A DNA stretch of 7,291 nucleotides, taken from the NCBI GenBank assembly GCA_045534095.1, contig JAZSJA010000030.1, positions 1-7,291 of the forward strand, read 5' to 3'. Numbering within the stretch: the first letter of the stretch is position 1; each line of letters begins with the position of its first letter. Shown here piece after piece: positions 1 to 6,200 of the stretch. Under the pieces are notes generated by a model. The model made no database searches. It saw only the letters and a program-made list of their open reading frames with translations, and was not told where the DNA came from. Made by a program: the position numbers and the translations under genes. Source of the stretch: UMGS1279 sp045534095 (GTDB taxonomy: Bacteria > Bacillota > Clostridia > Oscillospirales > Acutalibacteraceae).

Positions 1-384
1 TACCCCATCTTCAGTTTCTGTGGGCTGATATAATGCGTATCTTGGACAATAACTTCCAAATTCACCACTTGTGTTAGGTACACGAACATAGTAGGTAAGC
101 TCATACTCATCACCGGGAATAAGGGTAAAAGAGGGGCTTCTGAGCGCTATGGTTGCGGTGCTTGAACTTGTTAAACGAATAACTTCTTTTACGCCATCGC
201 CGTCCTCATCAAAATATTTAGCAGAGCCACGGACAGACCAGTTTGTACCGTCACCAAAAAATGATTCCAATACGATTGCTTTTTTGCCTTCGCTACTTGC
301 AGTATCTTCCGCATAAGCGGGGAAAGAAAAAACCGAAGTAAGCATTAAGCAAAAAACTAATAAAATTGCTAATGTTTTTTTCAT
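1..384 (-). CDS. Secreted protein with carbohydrate-binding-like N-terminal domain (partial, C-terminus outside window)
   Basis: This is the first 128 codons of an open frame that leaves the window at its left edge. A signal peptide is clear: Lys at residues 2-3, a hydrophobic core at about 4-21, and an AYA/ED signal peptidase I site after Ala25. The start is fixed by GGAGGAGA on the minus strand at about 389-396. The mature part from about residue 38 has alternating beta-strand character (NWSVRGSAKYF; IALRSPSFTLIPG; YELTYYVRVP), which resembles CBM4/9-type carbohydrate-binding modules. Residues 59-64 (DEDGDG) match a calcium-loop pattern DxDxDG. The stretch YELTYYVRVP closely resembles YTLTYYFNMVP in the large secreted protein at 3242-6964, so the two may use related modules. 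Any catalytic domain would lie outside the window, so an enzymatic role cannot be assigned. Secretion is well supported; the CBM assignment is an inference from pattern. Confidence 0.85.
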   Translation of the reverse strand, partial: MKKTLAILLVFCLMLTSVFSFPAYAEDTASSEGKKAIVLESFFGDGTNWSVRGSAKYFDEDGDGVKEVIRLTSSSTATIALRSPSFTLIPGDEYELTYYVRVPNTSGEFGSYCPRYALYQPTETEDGV

Positions 385-388
385 TAAA

Positions 389-396
389 TCTCCTCC
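389..396 (-). promoter_or_regulatory. Ribosome binding site of the leftward secreted protein gene
   Basis: Read on the minus strand this is GGAGGAGA, a near-complete Shine-Dalgarno match about 4-6 bases before the ATG at 384-382. It decides the start codon and supports the partial frame as a real gene. Confidence 0.8.
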
Positions 397-417
397 AAAA
401 ATTTTTTTTGCATTTTA

Positions 418-446
418 ATAGTACCATACAAGAGCAAAAAAAGCAA
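418..446 (-). promoter_or_regulatory. Candidate extended -10 promoter for the leftward secreted protein gene
   Basis: On the minus strand TACTAT (418-423) is preceded by TGG, forming a TGn extended -10 element. TTGCTT (441-446) lies 17 bases upstream as a weak -35. The predicted start near 411 would give a leader of about 27 bases. The -10 matches the consensus at only four of six positions, so the call leans on the TGn element, spacing and location. Confidence 0.4.
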
Positions 447-516
447 TGTTTTTTTTATTTAAATATCAAAAACAAAATCCGTAACAAAACCTTTTGAAGA
501 TTTTTGTATTGTCCTC

Positions 517-545
517 TTGACAAGGTACACTTATTATGTTATCAT
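517..545 (+). promoter_or_regulatory. Strong sigma-A-type promoter of the metal-efflux operon
   Basis: A perfect -35 box TTGACA (517-522) is separated by exactly 17 bases from TATCAT (540-545), a five-of-six match to the -10 consensus. Transcription would start near 552, about 26 bases before the repressor's ATG. The last three bases of the -10 and the predicted start lie inside the operator at 543-564, the arrangement expected for repression by blocking RNA polymerase. Confidence 0.8.
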
Positions 546-564
546 ATGAACAGTTGAACATATG
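543..564 (+). promoter_or_regulatory. Putative ArsR/SmtB-type operator
   Basis: Two CATATG hexamers (543-548 and 559-564) flank a 10-base centre and form an inverted repeat. Inside, TGAACA occurs twice as a direct repeat (547-552 and 555-560) separated by GT. TGAACA half-sites within AT-rich dyads are typical of SmtB, CzrA and CadC operators. The site overlaps the -10 box and transcription start and lies just upstream of a gene for exactly this repressor class, so autoregulation is the likely role. Half-site orientation is atypical: the canonical arrangement is TGAA facing TTCA. Confidence 0.65.
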
Positions 565-570
565 AAAGGA
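565..570 (+). promoter_or_regulatory. Ribosome binding site of the metalloregulator gene
   Basis: AAAGGA lies seven bases before the ATG at 578. It supports that start over any internal Met codon. Confidence 0.7.
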
Positions 571-577
571 TGGTGTT

Positions 578-934
578 ATGAACAATTCAACAAATACGTG
601 TGAATGTTTACTAATTCACCAAGATGCGGTCGAAGCGGTACGTGCTACTCTGCCCCCCGACGAAACACTTAGCGACCTTGCCGATCTTTTTAAACTTTTT
701 GGTGATGCAACACGCATAAAAATTCTATACCTGTTACTTGAAAAAGAGCTTTGTGTTTGTGATATTGCAGCACTTCTTAATATGACACAATCTGCCATAT
801 CACATCAGTTAAAAACTCTTAAACACAGTAAGCTTGTTAAATTCAGGCGAGAGGGTAAAGTTGTTTTTTATACCTTGGCGGACAACCACGTAAAAGGCAT
901 TATTGCCAAGGGTATGGAACATTTAGATGAATAA
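578..934 (+). CDS. cadC: ArsR/SmtB-family metal-sensing repressor, CadC-like
   Basis: This 118-residue winged-helix protein is the likely metal-responsive repressor of its own operon. The family fold is visible: FKLFGDATRIKIL (residues 38-50) opens the helix-turn-helix domain, TQSAISHQLKTL (70-81) is the recognition helix, and REGKVVFYTL (91-100) is the beta wing. Two complete metal sites can be read. The alpha3N-type site has N-terminal Cys8 and Cys10 plus Cys59 and Cys61 in ELCVCD. The alpha5 site has Asp102, His104, His115 and Glu118, the same spacing as Asp104, His106, His117 and Glu120 in SmtB. Having both sites is typical of CadC, where the Cys site senses Cd/Pb and alpha5 can bind Zn; the symbol is assigned on that basis. 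A Zn/Cd/Pb ATPase downstream fits, and the family releases DNA when metal binds. A Zn-specific or As(III)-type sensor is less likely but not excluded. Confidence 0.95.
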   Translation: MNNSTNTCECLLIHQDAVEAVRATLPPDETLSDLADLFKLFGDATRIKILYLLLEKELCVCDIAALLNMTQSAISHQLKTLKHSKLVKFRREGKVVFYTLADNHVKGIIAKGMEHLDE

Positions 935-939
935 TTTAT

Positions 940-945
940 AAGGAG
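940..945 (+). promoter_or_regulatory. Ribosome binding site of the HMA-domain gene
   Basis: AAGGAG sits eight bases before the ATG at 954. This is the strongest translation signal in the operon, suggesting that the small HMA protein is well expressed relative to the ATPase. Confidence 0.75.
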
Positions 946-953
946 TAAAAGTA

Positions 954-1175
954 ATGAAAAAGGTTTTAAAATTTTCTGAAATTGACTGTGCTAACTGTGC
1001 AGCAAAGGTGGAAAAAAACATAAGCAAATTAGAACAAGTAAAATCTGCAAGGGTTGTTTTTTTAACCGGAAAAATCATTTTAGAGGTTGAGGATAACTGC
1101 GATATTCCCTCTTTAATTAAAGCGGTTGAAAAAGAAGCAAAAAAGGTTGAGCCTGACTGCGAAATCACAGAATAA
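954..1175 (+). CDS. Free-standing heavy-metal-associated (HMA) domain protein
   Basis: This 73-residue cytosolic protein is essentially one HMA domain (ferredoxin-like beta-alpha-beta-beta-alpha-beta fold). The metal-binding loop is IDCANCAAKVE (residues 10-20), with Cys12 and Cys15. The Asp before the first Cys (DCxxC, not TCxxC) resembles the N-terminal domains of Zn/Cd/Pb ATPases such as ZntA and CadA more than copper chaperones such as CopZ. Two more cysteines, Cys49 and Cys69, lie outside the loop. The gene begins 19 bases after the repressor's stop codon and ends 11 bases before the ATPase start. Because the ATPase lacks an N-terminal HMA domain, this protein probably supplies that function in trans as a metal chaperone, buffer or docking partner. 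That role is inferred; the fold and binding motif are clear. Confidence 0.93.
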   Translation: MKKVLKFSEIDCANCAAKVEKNISKLEQVKSARVVFLTGKIILEVEDNCDIPSLIKAVEKEAKKVEPDCEITE

Positions 1176-1186
1176 TAGGTAAAATT

Positions 1187-3106
1187 ATGACTAAAAAGCA
1201 AAAAAAATCACTTATATTAATTTTAACATCTGCCATTTTATATGGTGTATGCCAGTTCATTGACTTTGAAAGTTTTGGACATCATAGCCATTTGATTGAA
1301 ACTGCCTGCTACTTTGTTCCATACATAATTTGTGGCGCAAGCCTACTTAGAAAAGCCTTTTTAGGTATTTTTTCGGGTAGGATTTTTGATGAAAACTTTC
1401 TTATGGCGGTTGCAACCATAGGTGCTTTTGCCCTAAGCCTTATTTCAACACACGGCGACCACGGTCACGCCCACAGTTCCGCCGGAGAAGGTGCAATAGT
1501 TGTTATACTTTATAGAGTGGGCACTTTTTTTGAAAGCATTGCCACCGAACGCTCACGTCGCTCCATAAAAGAACTTGTAGATATTCTTCCCGAATATGCA
1601 AACGTTTTAAGAAATGGCGAAATATTAACGGTAGATCCCTATGAGGTTGAGGTTGGCGAAACTATACTTGTTAAAGCGGGGGAAAAAATCCCCCTCGACG
1701 GAAAAATTATTAAAGGCTCCAGTTCCCTTAACACCGCCGCACTTACGGGCGAGAGTTTTCCCATAAACGTAAATGTAGGTGATAAGGTTATAAGCGGATC
1801 TATTAACTGTGAGGGTGTTTTGGAAATTCAGGTTGAAGCAGAATACCAGAATTCCACCGTTGGAAAAATAGTAGAGCTTATTGAAGAAGCCTCTGAAAAA
1901 AAGGCCAAAAGAGAAAGCTTTATCACCCGATTTGCCACGATATACACACCAATTGTTGTGGGTTCGGCAGTAATTTTAGCAACCCTACCTCCCCTACTTG
2001 GTGCCCACGGCGGATTTATAGAATGGATAGAACGTTCCCTTTCATTTTTAGTAAGTGCCTGTCCTTGTGCCCTTGTAATATCCGTACCACTTGCTTTTTT
2101 TGGCGGTATGGGTGCAGCATCCAGAAAGGGAATACTCATAAAAGGTGCAGGATATTTAGAATCCCTTGCCAAGCTTAAACTTTTAATGTTTGATAAAACA
2201 GGAACCCTTACAAAGGGCAGTTTCAGAGTAACTGCAATCCATCCTGAAAAAATAACCGAATCCGAGCTTCTTAGAATTGCGGCAACCGCCGAATGCTACA
2301 GCGACCATCCCATATCCAACTCACTGGTTGCGGCATATGGCAAGGTCCCCGACTCAAAGGCTGAAAACATTATGGAGCTACCCGGTGCAGGACTCAGAGC
2401 AGATATTGAGGGAAAGCAAGTGCTTGTTGGAAACGACCGCTTGATGAAGCTTGAAAAAATCACCATTACCGAATGCGAAGAATGTCACGCTCATAATCTT
2501 TCGGGCAACACCATTCACATTGCAATGGATGGCGAATATATGGGTCACATTGTTATTGCCGACGAAATCAAGGACGGAGCATTTGACACCATTGCAGATT
2601 TGAAAAATGCAGGAATTCGTGCCGTTATGTTAAGCGGCGATAATGACAAAATCACCAAAAAGGTGGCGAATGAGCTTGGAATTGACGAATACCATTCATC
2701 TCTATTGCCTAAAGATAAGGTGGAGCTTGCCGAAAAATTCCTTTCAGGAAAAGCAAAAAATGATGTTATAGGATTTGTTGGTGATGGAATTAACGACGCT
2801 CCCGTGCTTATGCGTTCGGACATTGGAATTTCAATGGGCGCTATGGGAAGCGATGCCGCCATTGAAGCCGCTGACGTGGTTATAATGGATGATAACGTAA
2901 ATAAAATCACCTTGGCACGCAAAATAGCAAAACGAACTCTTGGAATCGTTAGTCAAAATATTGTATTCTTTATTTTAGTAAAAGCCTCCGTTTTAACCCT
3001 GAGTGCTTTTGGATACGCCCCTATGTGGCTTGCAATTTTTGCCGATGTTGGAGTAACCATCATAGAGATTTTAAATTCCACACGCGCTATGCGATATAAT
3101 AAATAA
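1187..3106 (+). CDS. cadA: P1B-2-type heavy-metal ATPase (Zn2+/Cd2+/Pb2+ exporter), lacking an N-terminal HMA domain
   Basis: This 639-residue membrane pump couples ATP hydrolysis to export of soft divalent metal. Transmembrane segments lie at about residues 8-26, 36-56, 67-87, 101-118, 247-270, 281-306, 588-608 and 611-630. Motifs in order: actuator TGES (187-190), metal-site CPC (292-294), phosphorylation DKTGTLT with Asp336, nucleotide-domain His-Pro (374-375), and hinge GDGINDAP (532-539). Lys599 in segment 7 and Asp620 in segment 8 are 21 residues apart, as are Lys693 and Asp714 of ZntA, which marks group P1B-2 (Zn/Cd/Pb) over the copper groups. The chain starts directly at segment 1, without the usual N-terminal HMA domain, which is encoded separately just upstream. 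His clusters occur in two predicted outward-facing loops (31-35 and 89-96), and an unusual CxxCHxH lies at 430-436. Only a weak TAGG precedes the start, so translational coupling is likely. Which metal is physiological cannot be read from the sequence. Confidence 0.97.
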   Translation: MTKKQKKSLILILTSAILYGVCQFIDFESFGHHSHLIETACYFVPYIICGASLLRKAFLGIFSGRIFDENFLMAVATIGAFALSLISTHGDHGHAHSSAGEGAIVVILYRVGTFFESIATERSRRSIKELVDILPEYANVLRNGEILTVDPYEVEVGETILVKAGEKIPLDGKIIKGSSSLNTAALTGESFPINVNVGDKVISGSINCEGVLEIQVEAEYQNSTVGKIVELIEEASEKKAKRESFITRFATIYTPIVVGSAVILATLPPLLGAHGGFIEWIERSLSFLVSACPCALVISVPLAFFGGMGAASRKGILIKGAGYLESLAKLKLLMFDKTGTLTKGSFRVTAIHPEKITESELLRIAATAECYSDHPISNSLVAAYGKVPDSKAENIMELPGAGLRADIEGKQVLVGNDRLMKLEKITITECEECHAHNLSGNTIHIAMDGEYMGHIVIADEIKDGAFDTIADLKNAGIRAVMLSGDNDKITKKVANELGIDEYHSSLLPKDKVELAEKFLSGKAKNDVIGFVGDGINDAPVLMRSDIGISMGAMGSDAAIEAADVVIMDDNVNKITLARKIAKRTLGIVSQNIVFFILVKASVLTLSAFGYAPMWLAIFADVGVTIIEILNSTRAMRYNK

Positions 3107-3121
3107 TATATTTATAAACAT

Positions 3122-3168
3122 AAAATCTGCAATAAAAGTGCTTTTTTCACACTTTTATTGCAGATTTT
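3122..3168. terminator. Strong intrinsic terminator, possibly bidirectional, between convergent genes
   Basis: The arms at 3122-3140 and 3150-3168 are perfect reverse complements over 19 bases (AAAATCTGCAATAAAAGTG on the left), with a nine-base loop. On the plus strand the stem ends in a run of T (3165-3170) followed by ATTTTAATT, a typical Rho-independent end for the metal operon 16 bases after its stop codon. The left arm starts with AAAA, so a T run also closes the stem on the minus strand, where it could end transcription from the large secreted protein gene, whose stop codon is about 75 bases away. Plus-strand function is the better supported. Confidence 0.85.
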
Positions 3169-3230
3169 TTATTTTAATTATTATTTAAAGGGATTTAATA
3201 AATCTTGTTTTTTTACATCCCCTTTTGCTG

Positions 3231-3250
3231 TTTAATTAAGTTTAATTAAA
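3231..3250. repeat. Tandem TTTAATTAA repeat across the stop codon of the large gene
   Basis: TTTAATTAAG is followed directly by TTTAATTAAA: two copies of a nine-base, largely palindromic word in tandem. The second copy contains the TAA stop of the minus-strand gene (3242-3244). It may be no more than AT-rich sequence; no function is assigned. Confidence 0.5.
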
Positions 3251-6200
3251 CCAAGGAATGTTTACGTCATCGCCGATGATGTTACTTTCTACGTAAATAA
3301 CAAAGGACTGTGCAGGAATAGTATCTATGAAAGAACTATCTTCACCAGAAATTGTTTTATCGCTGGAAATCGATATAGCCTCAACAGTAGGAGTGATTTG
3401 GCTGGGATCATAGGTGTAACGTGTTAAGGGTTTTACATTGCCCGACTCGAACTGAAGATCTACGTTAGTAACGTATTCGGTTGTATTTACAACAATAACA
3501 ACGTTGTCTCCGTCATCATTTTTAATGGCGCTTGCATAAATTGCATTTTTATTATCAGCGTCGTCTATAACATCAACCTCAAAAACATCTGCATTTTCAT
3601 TGTTCAAATACTTACCAATAAGGTTAATTCCATAGTAAGTAACACGTGGTGTGTAGGATGAAATGTTATAGTAAGCAGTACATGGGCAAGTAGGACCATT
3701 AGGACAAACCTTACCATCTACGTGAACGAGAGAGGAACAGGTACCAACTGCATGAATACCACCTGAGAACTCAGATGAATTATCTAAAACACCACAACCC
3801 TGAATGGCGTCACTATCCCACAGACAGTCAAACATCTGCCAGGTTAAGAAACGGTTAACGCCATTGTTAATACCTGCTGTCATACCTGCGGCAAACTGAG
3901 TCATCTGCATACCTACGTTGTTCCACCATTTTGAGTCAGGAGCGTGTGCAAAGTACTCATCACACCAGAATTCCTGATTTCTTAAACCGCTATTTGTTAA
4001 AACATCATTATAGTATGTGAAATTGCTTTCTGCCATAGAATAACATGCTTCAGGATCATAAATAGTGCTATCATAACCCGCAGCGGTATTTGGTGTGCTA
4101 TATTGGTGCATTGCGTTGATATCGATCATATTCTTGTATTCATCATTATTACCAATTTTATCATAAACATACTCAACCAAGGATAGACGATTTTGACTTG
4201 CATAAAGTGACTGTGCAGGGCCGATAATCTTAACGCTACTTCTCAAATCTGCGTTTTTAAGGGCATTTTGAAGACCGATAGTCATTATAATCCATTCATC
4301 GTAAGAATAAATTTCATCATCACTTCTAAAATCGCCGGATTCTGTAAAGGGGATAATGTACTCAACGTTATTTACACCGTGTGCTTTAAGTGCATTCATA
4401 CCCTGCTTAATCCACTCGCCGTAGCGTGCAGCGGCTACAGAATAATGTTCCAATTCGTTAGTGTTAAGGCTTAGGCCAAGTGCCGTTGCGTCTGTCTTGA
4501 TTTTATCGGCATTTGCATCCTCACCATATTTAGCTGAAACCTTTTCGGTTGCGGCATCATTATAACCGTGTAAATAGTTAACCTCAGGGATAGAGGAATG
4601 TCCTTTACCGCTCGGGTCTTGAGAATCGAAAATTCCTGTATTGAACTGTTTATTGTAGAAGCAAATGAAATCATACAAATGCCAACCTGCTTGAATTGTG
4701 ATGGAAATATCTCTATCTTGAAGCATTTTGCCCCATTTGTAGAAGGCAGTCATTTTTTCAGAATCCCAATTCCAACCACTTTCGGTCCATGCCCAGTTAG
4801 AATCAAAACGGGTACGAACGTTATCTACCTTGGTATCTACAAGTCTATCCATTTCGGTTGCAGCTTGAGCCTCAGTATAGGTTCTGTTATGGCTGTCAGG
4901 GAAGAATGAAGTACCATGATAAACGGTAGAACGAATACCTTGGAAATTGGAATATTTTGGAGTATTATTGGATATTCTTAAAATTTTATCGGTATATTCG
5001 CTTATAATATTATTGTAAAGATAGTTACGAACTTCTTCAGTTTCTTTATATTCGCCATTTGATTTTTTGGCAGAATAAGCGGCTTTTGAAACAGGATAAA
5101 TTGCAACATCAGCCTGATTGCCGTAGAAGACACCGGTTTTACCATTTTCATCAACATATTTAAAATATGCTCTTACAGTGTAATCTGTATTATAGTTCTC
5201 TTCACGAATATTGGTTAAAACGCCTGTAAATTCAATAGAACTGTTTTCTTCCTCAAAAATTTTGTTAATACCATTTTCAAAGGAATATGCAACACCGGTT
5301 TTGGGACCATAGGATTTATCACCATAATCATAAACGCCATCTATGGTGAGTTCGCCATTGCCACAGTAAGCGGTTTTAATTGCTAAGGTACCGTATTCGG
5401 TAACTCGCAAACCATAGTACATATCTTCGGTGAGAAGTTTTTTATCAATGCGGGTTTTATAACGCAATCCCTGTATACCCTCGGTACGAATTGCAGTACC
5501 TGAGGTTGCCACAGAATAATTAGCAGCCATATAAGTGGAGTCTAAATGAGATACGTCTTCAGTTACTGATAAATTATCAATACTATACGTACCTGTTAAG
5601 TTAATCCAAACGTTAAGATAAACGGGTGTATTTTCGGTAGCCTTAAAGCTCAGCTCAATGGTTAAATCATTATTCACGTCGAAATTTTTTAATGCCGAGT
5701 GCTGAATACACGTATTGGAGAATTTACCATCCTCATAATATTCAGTTATATCAAGTGTTTTACTACCCTGCTTTACTATAGCTTTAAAATCATTGGAGTC
5801 TTTATATTTTTGAACGTAATAGCCAAAGTGCTCACCTTTAACTGTTGTAAGGGAGAAGTTTATATAGTTTCCGGTTTGAGTTAACTCAGCAGTGTTAAAA
5901 TCTAATTTAACTGTATATTTACCGCCTTTTTTAGCAAGGAAAGGTGCACTATGAACAAGCTGTCCACCTGCAGTTGCATTTATGTAGCATCTTCCATCTT
6001 CTGACAGGTAGCGAGATACAGAACCGGATTTAGGAGTCCAGCTAGCAACACTCATTGAAAAATCTTCGTCATAATACGCACCCGGACTTGCTAATACATC
6101 CTCAACCAAAGTTACGTCATCAACGTACATTGGAGGTCTTACATTATTTACCGGCTCATTTTTGTAAAATATTAAAAGTTTTACAGAAGTAGTATCACCC

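Noticed and set aside
954..1175. Copper chaperone (CopZ) identity for the HMA protein
   Set aside because: The loop is DCANC, not the TCxxC usual for copper, and the neighbouring pump has the Lys/Asp pair of Zn/Cd/Pb ATPases rather than copper-type signatures.
1157..1189. Programmed -1 frameshift joining the HMA protein to the ATPase
   Set aside because: The frames do differ by -1, but no canonical slippery heptamer is present, stops follow closely in the HMA frame (TAA, TAG, TGA), and the ATPase has its own ATG.
1828..2172. Minus-strand open frame inside the ATPase gene (also one at 2545-2922)
   Set aside because: Both lie opposite a strongly conserved ATPase, have no ribosome binding site or family resemblance, and have low-complexity Ser/Ala/Pro composition typical of antisense translation.
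3187..3226. Second hairpin (AAAGGGAT with ATCCCCTTT) as a terminator of the large gene
   Set aside because: The stem is short, carries a bulge, and has a loop of over 20 bases with no clear T run on the minus strand; the 19-bp stem nearby is a better candidate.
4598..4909. Plus-strand open frames inside the large secreted gene (also 4268-4474 and 5699-5884)
   Set aside because: They are opposite a continuous 1240-codon frame whose domains are recognisable, and show no start signal or family motif.
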